Assembly: GCF_900104555.1 (NCBI RefSeq)
Contig: NZ_FNJU01000002.1
Location: forward strand, 543,455 to 607,454
From: Litchfieldia salsa
GTDB taxonomy: Bacteria > Bacillota > Bacilli > Bacillales > Bacillaceae_L
Direction of reading: 5' to 3'
DNA: 64,000 nt
Shown: positions 17,834 to 27,636 of the stretch, piece after piece
Numbering within the stretch: the first letter of the stretch is position 1
Layout of the letters: each line of letters begins with the position of its first letter
Translations under genes and position numbers: made by a program
The notes under the pieces: generated by a model
Told to the model about the DNA's origin: nothing
Seen by the model: only the letters and a program-made list of their open reading frames with translations
Databases searched by the model: none

Positions 17834-18871
17834 TTATGATTTTTGTGAAGATGAAAATTTTTCTCTGCGTTTCGCTATCTCTACTGGTGGTTCAACTTTA
17901 GGCGCGCTGGGATGAAGTAACCAAGTTGCGGCAAAATGTGTATCAGATACTTGAAACATCGGAGGTTCCATTTCAAAATCAATTTGAAGTGCAAATTCGT
18001 TTCTTGGTGCAAACGCATCACCTTTAGGTGGGTTTAACAAGTCTGGTGGTGTACCAGGAATTGCATATAATTCCCCAGAAGAATCTAGACTTGGCATTGA
18101 ACTTAACAGTCCCCACGTGTAAGGGTGTTGTGGATTATAAAACACTTCATCAACCGTGCCAATTTCACATATCTTCCCACCATACATCACAGCCACACGG
18201 TCCGCCACATTTGCAACGACTCCTAAATCATGTGTAATAAACACAATCGATGTATTGATTTTTTTCTGAATATCCTTCATAAGTTCAAGAATTTGAGCTT
18301 GGATTGTAACGTCCAATGCAGTAGTTGGCTCATCTGCAATTAGAATTTTAGGGTTACATGCTAATGCAATCGCGATAACAACACGCTGCCTCATCCCTCC
18401 TGAAAACTGATGAGGATACTGATCAAAACGAGCTTCTGGGTTTGGAATTCCTACAAGTTTTAACAGATCTATTACTTTTTCCTTCGCAGCGCCTTTACTA
18501 AGATGTTGATGAATCAGTAACCCTTCCATAATTTGAACACCAATTTTCATTGTTGGGTTTAATGATGTCATCGGATCTTGGAAGATCATTGATATTTCTT
18601 TTCCGCGAATTTTTTGCATTTCCTTTTCGCTAGCAGTAGCTAAATCTTTACCGTTGAACAGAATTTCCCCTTGCTTGACTCTTCCTACACCATTTGGTAA
18701 TAAGCCCATGATTGTCTTTGTGGTTACAGATTTACCTGAGCCAGATTCTCCAACAATCGCAAGAGTTTCTCCCTTATTTAAGTCAAAACTGACACCTCTA
18801 ATTGCTTTAACCTCACCTGCAAAAGTATCAAAAGAAACATGCAGATTATTTATTTCAAGTATTTTTTCCAT
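17834..18871 (-). CDS. oppD: Oligopeptide ABC transporter ATPase OppD
   Basis: First ATPase of Opp, 345 aa. It has [12 protein letters not shown] (Walker A), [40 protein letters not shown] and FITHDLG. The C-terminal extension ([20 protein letters not shown] onward) lacks the cysteine cluster of AppD/DppD proteins: the corresponding stretch reads [17 protein letters not shown]. This Cys-free form is typical of Firmicutes OppD. The ATG at 18871 follows GGTAGGTG. Coupled closely to oppC (19 nt) and oppF. Confidence 0.93.
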   Translation of the reverse strand: MEKILEINNLHVSFDTFAGEVKAIRGVSFDLNKGETLAIVGESGSGKSVTTKTIMGLLPNGVGRVKQGEILFNGKDLATASEKEMQKIRGKEISMIFQDPMTSLNPTMKIGVQIMEGLLIHQHLSKGAAKEKVIDLLKLVGIPNPEARFDQYPHQFSGGMRQRVVIAIALACNPKILIADEPTTALDVTIQAQILELMKDIQKKINTSIVFITHDLGVVANVADRVAVMYGGKICEIGTVDEVFYNPQHPYTWGLLSSMPSLDSSGELYAIPGTPPDLLNPPKGDAFAPRNEFALQIDFEMEPPMFQVSDTHFAATWLLHPSAPKVEPPVEIAKRREKFSSSQKS

Positions 18872-18890
18872 AAAGATTCACCTACCTTTT

Positions 18891-19922
18891 TTAGTCACGC
18901 ATTTTTGGATCTAATGCATCACGTAGACCATCTGCCATTAAGTTAAATGCAATCATAAGTGAACTAATTACAATTGCAGGAAAGATCATAATATGAGGAA
19001 AGATTTGAATAGATTTATAGCCGTCTTCAATCAAAGTTCCAAGTGATGCGGTTGGTGGCTGTAGACCTAATCCAATAAAACTTAAAAACGCTTCAAAGAA
19101 TATCGCACTAGGTATCGTAAACATTGTGTTAATTATAATTACACCTGTTACGTTTGGTATAAGGTGTCTTAGTATAATGTTTCGATCCTTTGCTCCAAGT
19201 GTTTTAGAAGCTAACACAAATTCCTGATTTTTCAACTTCAATATTTGCCCTCGGACAATCCTCGCCATTCCTACCCACCCTGTAATCGTTAAGGCAATGG
19301 TTATTGAGAGTATTCCTGGATCTAAAACGAGAATCATTAAAATAACTACTACTAAATTAGGAATACCGACAAGTACTTCAATAACACGTTGCATAACATT
19401 ATCGATACGTCCACCATAATAAGCAGAGATGCCACCATAAGCTACCCCGATAATCATATCTATCACTGCAGCTAATAATGCGATATATAACGATATACGA
19501 GTACCTGACCATACTCTAGTCCATAAATCTCGACCAAGACCATCTGTTCCAAACCAAAAGTAATCAGTAATTCCTTTCTGTTCGTAGACATCCACTCTAC
19601 CACTGCCATCCGGCGCTTCCATTGTACCATCAACACCAAGCCAGCCAATATGTTCTAACACTGGAATCTTTGGAGGTAATTTAGCACGTGAAAGGTTTTG
19701 GTCATCAAACCCATAATTATTCATCATAGGCCCAAAAATAGCTAGAAACGCAACAATAATTAATAGAATCAATCCAAAGATTGCCGCTTTATTTTTGCGT
19801 AAGCTTCTCCAAGCATCTTGCCAATAAGTTAAACTTGGTTTTGCTATTTCTTCTCCTTTGGTGCTATCCAATTGTGCTGGTTCAAAAAGTTCTTTCGGTA
19901 AATTCTCAATCGTTTGTTTCAT
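18891..19922 (-). CDS. oppC: Oligopeptide ABC transporter permease OppC
   Basis: Inner-membrane permease, 343 aa, with an N-terminal cytosolic tail of about 45 residues, one helix, a large external loop and the five-helix permease core. The EAA coupling loop is [30 protein letters not shown]. The loop after helix 1 is longer than in the AppC copies and holds an insertion around GWLGVDGTMEAPDGSGRVD. The start ATG overlaps the oppB stop as TAATG. It forms a heterodimer with OppB. Confidence 0.93.
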   Translation of the reverse strand: MKQTIENLPKELFEPAQLDSTKGEEIAKPSLTYWQDAWRSLRKNKAAIFGLILLIIVAFLAIFGPMMNNYGFDDQNLSRAKLPPKIPVLEHIGWLGVDGTMEAPDGSGRVDVYEQKGITDYFWFGTDGLGRDLWTRVWSGTRISLYIALLAAVIDMIIGVAYGGISAYYGGRIDNVMQRVIEVLVGIPNLVVVILMILVLDPGILSITIALTITGWVGMARIVRGQILKLKNQEFVLASKTLGAKDRNIILRHLIPNVTGVIIINTMFTIPSAIFFEAFLSFIGLGLQPPTASLGTLIEDGYKSIQIFPHIMIFPAIVISSLMIAFNLMADGLRDALDPKMRD

Positions 19923-20851
19923 TATTTTTTACCTCCAGCCAACCGTATACGTGGATCAATAACTCCATAAAGAATATCCACAATTAGTACGATAAAAATA
20001 AATAAAGCTGCAAAGAAAAGGGTCGTTCCCATAATGACTGGATAGTCGTTAGATGTAATAGATCGAACGAACTGTTCACCAAGTCCTGGTATCGAGAAAA
20101 TCTTTTCAATAACTAATGAACCAGTCATTAAACTCACAGCTAATGGACCTAATACAGTAATAATAGGAATTAATGCATTTCTCAACGCATGTTTGAACGC
20201 AATCTTAAAAGGACTAACACCTTTTGCCCTTGCTAGTAATATATAATCCGAATTTAGCACTTCAATCATTTCAGTTCTCATAAATCTTGCAGTTGTCGCT
20301 AACGGGAACATAGCCAGTGCAATCGTTGGAAGTACCGTATATTCGAAACCTTCCCAAAATGCCACTGGAAACCAACCCAATTTCACCCCAACAAAATATT
20401 GTAAGAGACCCGCAAAAACAAATGAGGGAACAGACTTACCGGAAACAGCAAAGATCGTTGAACCATAATCATAAATCGTATTTTGCTTAATTGCTGCAAG
20501 AATTCCCAATAACACACCAATAACGGTACCAACTAGTAATGACTGAAACCCTAAGTATGCAGAAGGTCCGATTCGATCAAGAATTAAACCTGTTACATCT
20601 CTTCCATCAAATTGAAAGGAAATACCTAGGTCACCTCTTACTAAATTCCCCATATATTTTGCATATTGAATTGGTACTGGGTCATTTAATCCATACTTTT
20701 CCTGTACAACAATTTTTTGTTGCTCAGTCATTTTTTCTTCCGCTGTAAATGGAGTACCTGGCATAAGCTTCATTAAAAAGAAAGTAGCAGAAGCAATAAT
20801 AAATAAGGTAATAATCATAAATAACACTCTTTGAAACAAGTACTTAATCAT
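19922..20851 (-). CDS. oppB: Oligopeptide ABC transporter permease OppB
   Basis: Membrane permease of 309 aa with an N-terminal helix (LFMIITLFIIASATFFLMKL), the family motif PGTPF, and an EAA loop around RAKGVSPFKIAFKHALRNAL. The start is ATG at 20851, 6 nt after GGGGGTG; the GTG at 20860 belongs to that ribosome site. Unlike the tight oppB-oppC and oppD-oppF spacing, 399 bases separate it from oppA, filled by a hairpin and a 208-bp dispersed element, so its level may be lower than that of oppA. Confidence 0.92.
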   Translation of the reverse strand: MIKYLFQRVLFMIITLFIIASATFFLMKLMPGTPFTAEEKMTEQQKIVVQEKYGLNDPVPIQYAKYMGNLVRGDLGISFQFDGRDVTGLILDRIGPSAYLGFQSLLVGTVIGVLLGILAAIKQNTIYDYGSTIFAVSGKSVPSFVFAGLLQYFVGVKLGWFPVAFWEGFEYTVLPTIALAMFPLATTARFMRTEMIEVLNSDYILLARAKGVSPFKIAFKHALRNALIPIITVLGPLAVSLMTGSLVIEKIFSIPGLGEQFVRSITSNDYPVIMGTTLFFAALFIFIVLIVDILYGVIDPRIRLAGGKK

Positions 20852-20885
20852 CCAGTACACCCCCTATTTGGATATTTTAATTTAA

Positions 20886-21093
20886 GGCTGTTTTCTAAAA
20901 GAGTCTGTTGTTTTAGTAATAAAATATTGAATTGGTAGACAAGCAGGATGAATACACGTAGACTCCTGTGGGACCAGTGGCCAAAGTGAGACCCCGCAGG
21001 AGCAAAGCGACGAGGAGGCTCACTGGACACCCACCGGACGCGGAGTGTATTCAGCCTGCGGCTTTAAAAGCAACAATTTATACGAAAACAGCC
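20886..21093. repeat. 208-bp element with GGCTGTTTTC inverted ends, copy 1
   Basis: Begins GGCTGTTTTCT at 20886 and ends GAAAACAGCC at 21093, a perfect 10-bp terminal inverted repeat. Inside are further complementary blocks (GAATACACGTAGACTCC with GCGGAGTGTATTC, and GTGAGACCCCGCAGGAGC). It aligns nearly end to end with the reverse complement of 61139-61345. No coding capacity: short frames inside are shadows. It lies between oppA and oppB. Confidence 0.9.
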
Positions 21094-21147
21094 TAATTTA
21101 AAAACGACATACATTTAATAAAATTTTCTAACTATTCTGTTATACTG

Positions 21148-21230
21148 AAAAAGAGGATAACTAGCAAAGATTAAAGTCAGTAGGTAAATCCCCGTGACAA
21201 AAATCTATGCAATAAAGTCATCCTCTTTTT
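21148..21230 (-). terminator. Long-range hairpin between oppA and oppB
   Basis: AAAAAGAGGAT (21148-21158) and ATCCTCTTTTT (21220-21230) are perfectly complementary, separated by about 60 bases, and the minus strand ends in a T run. It follows the oppA stop by 20 nt. Probably a partial terminator or RNA 3' stabiliser that keeps oppA transcripts more abundant than oppBCDF. Confidence 0.65.
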
Positions 21231-21250
21231 ATATAATTTTTAAGGTCTAA

Positions 21251-22915
21251 CTATTTTTCAATCGTAGTCCATTTAAATGAATAATCAGGTCCAAATGAAT
21301 GGATATAAAGATTCTTCACATGTGGTCTTAAAAGTTGTGATGTTCCTCTTTGGTACAATGGTCCAATTGCTGCATCCTCTTCTAAAAGGATTCTCTCCGC
21401 TTCCTGCATTGCTTCGAAACGAGCTACTGGATCATCCGCTAAAGTTGTTCTTGCTTCTTCAATTAAACGATCATATTCAGGATTCGAATATCCCATTTTA
21501 TTGTTTCCACCATCTGTTACCCAAAGATCCGCAAAAGACATCGCATCTAAGTAATCTGGTCCCCAACCTGCAAGCTGAATATCATAATCCATATTAGTAT
21601 CTAAATCTAAACGTTGTTTAAATGGTACATTTTTAAGATTAATTGTTAACCCAGGAAGGTTTTTCTCAAGTTGATTCTTGATATATTCTTGCATTTTTAC
21701 TGCAGTTTCTGTGTCTCCACCAAGAATTTCAAGCGTGACTGCATCAGCACCTAACTTCTCAAGGCCTTGAGTCCAAAACTTTTTCGCTTCTTCAACATTG
21801 TACTCATTGAAATCACCATATTTAGCACGGAAATCTTCATTTGTTTCAGGATGTGCAACGAAATCAGCTGGTACTGCATAATTAGCTGGAACAGAACCAT
21901 TGTTTAAGATCACATCTGTCATACCTTGTTTATCAATTGCCATTGAAATAGCTCTTCTTACATTTACATCTGCTAGTGCCTCATTACGTGTTTGATTATA
22001 TTTAAACCAGAATATAGTTGGTTCACCATACGACATAAAGTCTTCATGTGATTTATATTTATCAACGAATTCCGAAGATAATGGACCTGACATATCAATT
22101 TTATTCGTATCATATAAACCAACAGCAGTTGCTGGATCTTTAACAACCTTTACATTGATTGCTTCAAGCTTTACAGCATCCGCATCCCAATAATCTTCAC
22201 TCTTCTTCATTGTCCAACCTACTTCATGTTCCCAATTAGAAAGAACAAATGGCCCATTATAAATCATTTGATCAGTTTCTAAAGCGTAGTTTTCACCTTG
22301 CTCTGTAACAAACGCTTCGTTTTGCGGGAAGAAAGTTGGAAATGTCATTAACGTATCGAAATAAGGTACTGGACGAAGTAATGTAACCTCAAGGGTTGTG
22401 TCATCCACCGCTTTAACAGCTAATTCTTCCGGAGCTAAAGTACCCTCTGCAATTTCAGCTGCATTTTTGATTACACCAGCCATCATGTATGGTCCATACT
22501 CAGATGCTGTTGCTGGATTAAGAGCACGTTGCCAAGCAAATACAAAATCATTAGCAGTAACTTTTTCTCCATTTGACCAAGTTGCATCATCACGAAGGTT
22601 AAAAGTATAAACAGTACCATCTTCACTTACTGTATGATCTGTAGCAACACCTTCCACCGGCTTGTTATTTTCATCAAGTCGGTATAATCCTTCATATACT
22701 TGATTCATTACATTAAATGCCACTGAATCAGTACCCATTACTGTGTCCATTGTTGGGATTTCAGCAGTTTCTAGAATATTTAGTTCTTGTTTAACATCTT
22801 CACCTGCTGCTTCATCAGTTTCTTTTGCTGTGTCCCCACCAGTACCACATGCTGCCAAAACTGTACTTAGAAGAAGTGTCAACACAAGAAATAGTAAGTA
22901 TTTTTGTTTTTTCAT
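21251..22915 (-). CDS. oppA: Oligopeptide-binding lipoprotein OppA
   Basis: Extracellular lipid-anchored peptide-binding protein (family 5 extracellular solute-binding), 554 aa. The signal peptide is KKQKYLLFLVLTLLLSTVLA followed by the lipobox LAAC (Cys23) and a Gly/Thr/Glu-rich linker. Family signatures include WSNGEKVTANDFVFAWQRAL and a late GWGPDYLDAMSFADLW. It captures peptides, including signalling peptides in bacilli, for OppBCDF. The ATG at 22915 follows TAAGGAGGACATATA. First gene of oppABCDF. Confidence 0.94.
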   Translation of the reverse strand: MKKQKYLLFLVLTLLLSTVLAACGTGGDTAKETDEAAGEDVKQELNILETAEIPTMDTVMGTDSVAFNVMNQVYEGLYRLDENNKPVEGVATDHTVSEDGTVYTFNLRDDATWSNGEKVTANDFVFAWQRALNPATASEYGPYMMAGVIKNAAEIAEGTLAPEELAVKAVDDTTLEVTLLRPVPYFDTLMTFPTFFPQNEAFVTEQGENYALETDQMIYNGPFVLSNWEHEVGWTMKKSEDYWDADAVKLEAINVKVVKDPATAVGLYDTNKIDMSGPLSSEFVDKYKSHEDFMSYGEPTIFWFKYNQTRNEALADVNVRRAISMAIDKQGMTDVILNNGSVPANYAVPADFVAHPETNEDFRAKYGDFNEYNVEEAKKFWTQGLEKLGADAVTLEILGGDTETAVKMQEYIKNQLEKNLPGLTINLKNVPFKQRLDLDTNMDYDIQLAGWGPDYLDAMSFADLWVTDGGNNKMGYSNPEYDRLIEEARTTLADDPVARFEAMQEAERILLEEDAAIGPLYQRGTSQLLRPHVKNLYIHSFGPDYSFKWTTIEK

Positions 22916-23276
22916 TATATGTCCTCCTTATTTATTATTCCGAAAAAACTTATTCGCTTTTTAGGACGTAACAACAATTATACAATTCCAACACAGCGCA
23001 TGCATTGGTTTTTTTTGGTTAAAATACACAAACGGTTAAATACCAAGGTTAATTTCCTGTAAAATAGGAACAAAGTCCTATTTTAAACCTTTAGGATTCG
23101 CTTACATTTTTGGAACCCTACTTCCTTCTATGTATTTTTATGTAAAAAAACCGACAATACTATATACTTGTATAATTTCCTAAACTACAATAAAGTTATA
23201 CTAAAAAATCAAAACCCTTTACTACACCCTTACTCAGCGCTATAATGAAGAAATCTTAAAAATGGAGATATGAAAA
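22916..23276. other. oppA upstream region
   Basis: A 361-base divergent region between oppA and the DUF3899-type gene. It contains a perfect dyad at 23060-23085 and a TATAAT on the minus strand near 22978-22983 without a good -35. No clear CodY box was found here. Confidence 0.4.
23060..23085. promoter_or_regulatory. Perfect dyad upstream of oppA
   Basis: TAAAATAGGA (23060-23069) and TCCTATTTTA (23076-23085) are perfect 10-bp arms around ACAAAG. It lies about 145 bases upstream of the oppA start, has no T run, and looks more like an operator than a terminator. The regulator is unknown. Confidence 0.5.
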
Positions 23277-23642
23277 ATGATTAATAAACTACTCAAACCT
23301 CTAACTTATACCGTGATCACGATTATTCTCGTATTAGTTCTTTCGTTATTCATTTATCAACAAATTTCATTACTACATTTTATAAACATAACATTTATCT
23401 TTTCTTCCTGTTTTATACTCTTATCATTATTAATTTTTATATCAAAGGCTGGTTTTTTTGATGGGATTACCTTTGCATTTAGAAAATTTTATAAAAATAC
23501 AGTAAAAATCAAAGAACTTGAAGAGGACGTTGAACAAATGCGACTACCCTCAGAACAAACTACCAAAGTCTCGATTTCTTCGTTCTTAATGACAGGTATC
23601 ATTTTACTAATCTTGATGATGATTGCTCTATTAATATATTGA
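23277..23642 (+). CDS. DUF3899-like membrane protein
   Basis: 121-aa membrane protein with three hydrophobic segments: about 11-30, 35-56 and 100-120. Between the second and third lies a short basic and then acidic cytosolic stretch (FRKFYKNTVKIKELEEDVEQM). I associate this arrangement, next to trpS in bacilli, with the DUF3899 family; the function is unknown. ATG at 23277 preceded by ATGGAGATATGAAAA. It reads toward trpS but ends before the trpS promoter. Confidence 0.7.
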   Translation: MINKLLKPLTYTVITIILVLVLSLFIYQQISLLHFINITFIFSSCFILLSLLIFISKAGFFDGITFAFRKFYKNTVKIKELEEDVEQMRLPSEQTTKVSISSFLMTGIILLILMMIALLIY

Positions 23643-23645
23643 TGT

Positions 23646-23674
23646 TTGCATCTCTCAGAAAATTTATATATAAT
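23646..23674 (+). promoter_or_regulatory. SigA promoter of trpS
   Basis: TTGCAT (23646-23651) and TATAAT (23669-23674) with exactly 17 bp between them, immediately upstream of the T-box leader. Predicted transcript start near 23681. Confidence 0.75.
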
Positions 23675-23680
23675 TGGTTT

Positions 23681-23955
23681 AATTGAAGGATAAAATATGC
23701 ACTGATGAAGAAGAGTACACATTTTTACCATTTAAAGAGAGCTTGTGGTTGGTGTAAACAAGTAATGGAGAGTGTGGAATGGGCTTCTAAGCATCTTTAC
23801 TGAACCTTTTAGTAGGTAAAAGACGGTTGACCTCACGTTATAAGGTTTCTGTTTATCTAAAAACAGATCTAAGTGATTTCAATTTGAAATAACTAGGGTG
23901 GCAACGCGGTAACCATTCGTCCCTAATCCTATATAGGGGAGATGGTTTTTTTATT
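23681..23955 (+). ncRNA. T-box leader (tryptophan), trpS
   Basis: tRNA-sensing leader. Stem I carries GAAGAGTACA with the AGTA bulge and the GGTTGGTG apical motif, and the antiterminator T-box AGGGTGGCAACGCGG is at about 23894-23908. The terminator is formed by ACCATTCGTCCCT with AGGGGAGATGGT followed by T7. The likely specifier is TGG at 23775-23777 (GTGTGGAATGGGC), the Trp codon, which agrees with the downstream gene. Uncharged tRNA-Trp would open transcription of trpS. Confidence 0.92.
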
Positions 23956-23983
23956 TGGAAAAAAATACATAACAACCTACTAA

Positions 23984-25015
<1,032 letters not shown>

Positions 25016-25032
25016 TCTCTTAAATTGACCGC

Positions 25033-25064
25033 AAAAAGGATGACATTTATGTCATCCTAATTTA
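25033..25064. terminator. Terminator after trpS
   Basis: AGGATGAC (25037-25044) pairs with GTCATCCT (25051-25058). A run on one side and TAATTT on the other; shared by convergent trpS and yjbA. Confidence 0.7.
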
Positions 25065-25809
25065 CTTTAGGCTCATGCTCCATTTCCCATAGCTTTTCAA
25101 AAAATGGCTGACCTTTTATTAAATTCTCACATAATTTTTCATGCTGGCTTGTCCAACCTAATCTAGTTTCATTATAAAGCTGTTCCCAAGCATCTTCAAA
25201 ATCCATATTCTGAATCATCTCATATTTTAGTGGGGACCACTCAGTAAACCAGTAACGAACTTCAGCTACATTTTTAGTTGACTGTAATTGGTCTAAAGCC
25301 ATAAATAGCAATTGCTTTAATTGTCTTTCTTTTCTAGTAAGTCCAGCCATTTCTATTGGAGATGGAGATAATATATGATACTCTTTTCCATTACTTATAT
25401 TAGTAATATCATAGGTGTATTCAGTACTTACTTGGTCACTGATCATATCATACACTAATTGCTCCTGACGAGGAATCAGTCTACTCTTTCTAATAGGTAA
25501 GGTATAGCCTATCGTGTCAATCGCAATGATTCCTTTCCCATCTGTAACAATAAAACAATAATCTAATTGAATTCTTTCATGATTTTTACGAACATATGCC
25601 TTTTGATAAACATCTTTTAAAAGTTGGCCTGGTAATTCTACTAAGTCATTTTCAATGTAATTAAATAATAATGAATCAATTTTTAGCAAAGGGACCTGAT
25701 CTAAAAGTTCTACACTATCGTCCTTGCGCCATTCATGAAAATGACACACGTTGTAACCATTCTCTTCGCCCTCAAACCAATTAACCCAAATATCATGTAG
25801 ATATAACAT
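25057..25809 (-). CDS. yjbA: YjbA family protein (UPF0736)
   Basis: 250-aa soluble protein of the YjbA/UPF0736 family, of unknown function and almost restricted to bacilli. It opens [25 protein letters not shown] and has a middle stretch with conserved aromatic and Gln residues ([13 protein letters not shown]) and a C-terminal helical part ([18 protein letters not shown]). The length matches the B. subtilis protein. The ATG at 25809 follows GAGGGGTAGAAA. Position next to trpS is conserved. Confidence 0.85.
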   Translation of the reverse strand: MLYLHDIWVNWFEGEENGYNVCHFHEWRKDDSVELLDQVPLLKIDSLLFNYIENDLVELPGQLLKDVYQKAYVRKNHERIQLDYCFIVTDGKGIIAIDTIGYTLPIRKSRLIPRQEQLVYDMISDQVSTEYTYDITNISNGKEYHILSPSPIEMAGLTRKERQLKQLLFMALDQLQSTKNVAEVRYWFTEWSPLKYEMIQNMDFEDAWEQLYNETRLGWTSQHEKLCENLIKGQPFFEKLWEMEHEPKVN

Positions 25810-25947
25810 TTTCTACCCCTCACTTCAACCGTTTGTCAACAGTATAGGCAGTCCTTAAAAAATTTATTCCAATTTATTCATATAATGTTATTTTTTAATG
25901 AGTCTCTATCCACATATTCCATCCCAATTGGAAAATAGGTATTTATG

Positions 25948-26163
25948 TTATTCTCTCTTACGACTAGATGGAACATAGATGCTTAACCATATGATGATTA
26001 GTCCAAGTGGAAGCAAATAACATTCTATTCGAGATGAAATATACGATAGATATTCAATAATATTACTACCTGTTGCTAAGAGATTTAGGTAGGCAATGGT
26101 ACTAATCCCACCAGCAATCGAAATTCCAAAACCTATTAAGAAGATAAATAATCTAAAAATCAT
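25948..26163 (-). CDS. Small two-helix membrane protein, unknown function
   Basis: A 71-aa frame with two hydrophobic segments (about 2-28 and 46-64), a short basic tail (PSSRKRE) and a Gly-rich first helix (LIGFGISIAGGIS). The ribosome site AAGGACAAGC is moderate. It is on the same strand as yjbA and 138 nt upstream of it. I do not recognise a family; coding status is supported only by length, hydrophobicity pattern and a plausible ribosome site. Confidence 0.6.
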   Translation of the reverse strand: MIFRLFIFLIGFGISIAGGISTIAYLNLLATGSNIIEYLSYISSRIECYLLPLGLIIIWLSIYVPSSRKRE

Positions 26164-26322
26164 AAAAGCTTGTCCTTAGCATCGCCTTTTGATTCCCCAT
26201 TGGTATCTATAGCCCCCTACACTTGTCCACCTTTATTTCAATCATATGTATTCATTTATAAATTATGACAAATTTAAAAGATGTGCTATTGATTTTATAA
26301 GTATTTGTCAGGTTCATAGCTA

Positions 26323-26622
26323 TCAGACAAAGTCACTACTCGGATTGGCAGTTTTGTCTGATAGACGCTTCCTATTAGACAAACTCTCCTCCTGGACCAC
26401 CTGTTTTGTCTGATAGACGCTTTCTATTGGACAAACTCTCCTCCCGGACCACCTGTTTTGTCTGATAGACGCCTTCTATTAGACAAACTCTCCTCTCAGT
26501 CCACCTGTTTTGTCTAATAGAGGCGTCCTATTGAACAAACTCTTATCTCAGACCATCTGTTTTGTCTGATACAGGCCTCCTATTGCACTAACTTCACTAT
26601 CCGACCGCAGTTTTGTCTGATT
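26323..26622. repeat. Tandem array B: 52-bp palindromic units
   Basis: The block GTTTTGTCTGATAG (with variants) begins at 26351, 26403, 26455, 26507, 26559 and 26610, a 52-bp period with a last step of 51. Each is followed 7 bases later by CTATTAGACAAAC or a variant, giving a stem of about 12 bp; the same arms can pair across the 18-base spacer. A half unit, TATCAGACAAAG, precedes at about 26331. The last units are more degenerate. It lies between the app terminator and the 71-aa gene. Confidence 0.93.
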
Positions 26623-26664
26623 CACTTCAGCTTCATAGCACATTTTTCATGCAGACAGCAAAAC

Positions 26665-26692
26665 AAAAAAGCCAAGATTATCTCTTGACTTT
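26665..26692 (-). terminator. Terminator of app copy 1
   Basis: On the minus strand AGTCAAGA pairs with TCTTGGCT and is followed by TTTTTTG; 12 nt after the appC stop. Confidence 0.75.
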
Positions 26693-26703
26693 TAGTTATT
26701 TTT

Positions 26704-27621
26704 TTAGTCATTTACTTTAGGATCCAATGCGTCACGAAGTCCATCTCCGACAAAGTTAAAGCATAATACTGTTATTAGAATCATTAACCCTGGGAATAAT
26801 GGATACCACCAAGCTGTTAACATAATTGTAAAGTTTTGAGCATCCTGAAGCATATTCCCCCAACTAGGTGTTGGTGGTTGAATACCTAAACCAAGATAAC
26901 TTAATGCAGATTCAGCTAGAATAACTCCACCGATTTGTAATGTAGCCGAAACAATAATCGGGCCCATTGCATTAGGTAAAATATGCGAGAAGATAATAGT
27001 GTGACTTCTCGTTCCAATTGTTTTTGATGCTAGAACAAACTCTCGAGTTCTCAATGATAAAAATTCCCCACGAACTAGACGAGCTGTACCCATCCATCCT
27101 GTTAAAGCGAAAATCAGAATAAGCTTGTCTACACCTGGTTGGAAAATCGTTACTAATGTAATAAGTAAAAAGATACTTGGAATAGATAATAAAATATCTA
27201 CAAAACGCATTAGTATAGCATCTAATTTTCCACCAAAGTAACCTGCAACAGATCCAATTAATGTTCCAATTGTAATAGCACCAAATACAGAAACAAATCC
27301 AACTAATAGAGAGATTCTTGCTCCAAATAATAATCGAGTTAATAAATCACGACCAAATTTATCTGTACCTAATAAGTATTCCTCACCAGGTGGTTTTAGT
27401 TTATCGATTAGACTTTGTTCTTCAAATGAATAAGGAGCAATAACTGGTGCAAATACAGCTGCTAAGATAATGATTGTTAGAATTACAGCCCCAATTACAG
27501 CTAATTTATTTCGCAGAAATTTATTAATAATAATTTTTGTCATTGTATCAGGCTTATTAGCAACCCCCTGGTTTAAAGCCACAGTATTAGGGGTACCTGG
27601 TGTTAAGTTTGGTTGTGACAT
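26704..27621 (-). CDS. appC: Peptide ABC transporter permease AppC, copy 1
   Basis: 305-aa permease of the OppC/DppC type. A cytosolic N-terminus (about 1-40) is followed by a first helix, then [20 protein letters not shown] and the permease core with EAA loop [21 protein letters not shown]. It ends [12 protein letters not shown], diagnostic for this family. The ATG follows AAGGGGGAACATTC. Its paralogue at 33170-34087 is almost identical in the C-terminal 175 residues (four differences counted) but diverged in the N-terminal 120. Last gene of appDFABC copy 1. Confidence 0.92.
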   Translation of the reverse strand: MSQPNLTPGTPNTVALNQGVANKPDTMTKIIINKFLRNKLAVIGAVILTIIILAAVFAPVIAPYSFEEQSLIDKLKPPGEEYLLGTDKFGRDLLTRLLFGARISLLVGFVSVFGAITIGTLIGSVAGYFGGKLDAILMRFVDILLSIPSIFLLITLVTIFQPGVDKLILIFALTGWMGTARLVRGEFLSLRTREFVLASKTIGTRSHTIIFSHILPNAMGPIIVSATLQIGGVILAESALSYLGLGIQPPTPSWGNMLQDAQNFTIMLTAWWYPLFPGLMILITVLCFNFVGDGLRDALDPKVND

Positions 27622-27636
27622 GAATGTTCCCCCTTC

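Larger units (their letters stand above)
26164..26703. other. 540-base intergenic region with tandem array B
   Basis: It contains the second 52-bp-period palindrome array (about 26323-26622) and the terminator of the first app copy. The first 150 bases are AT-rich and featureless. Confidence 0.7.

Noticed and set aside
20848..21030. 60-codon minus-strand frame in the 208-bp element
   Set aside because: It is a by-product of the repeat sequence; a similar frame arises in copy 2 (61202-61393). No ribosome site and no family.
22960..23000. oppA promoter from TATAAT near 22978
   Set aside because: No -35 at 16-18 bp; left as an unsupported candidate and not listed as a promoter.
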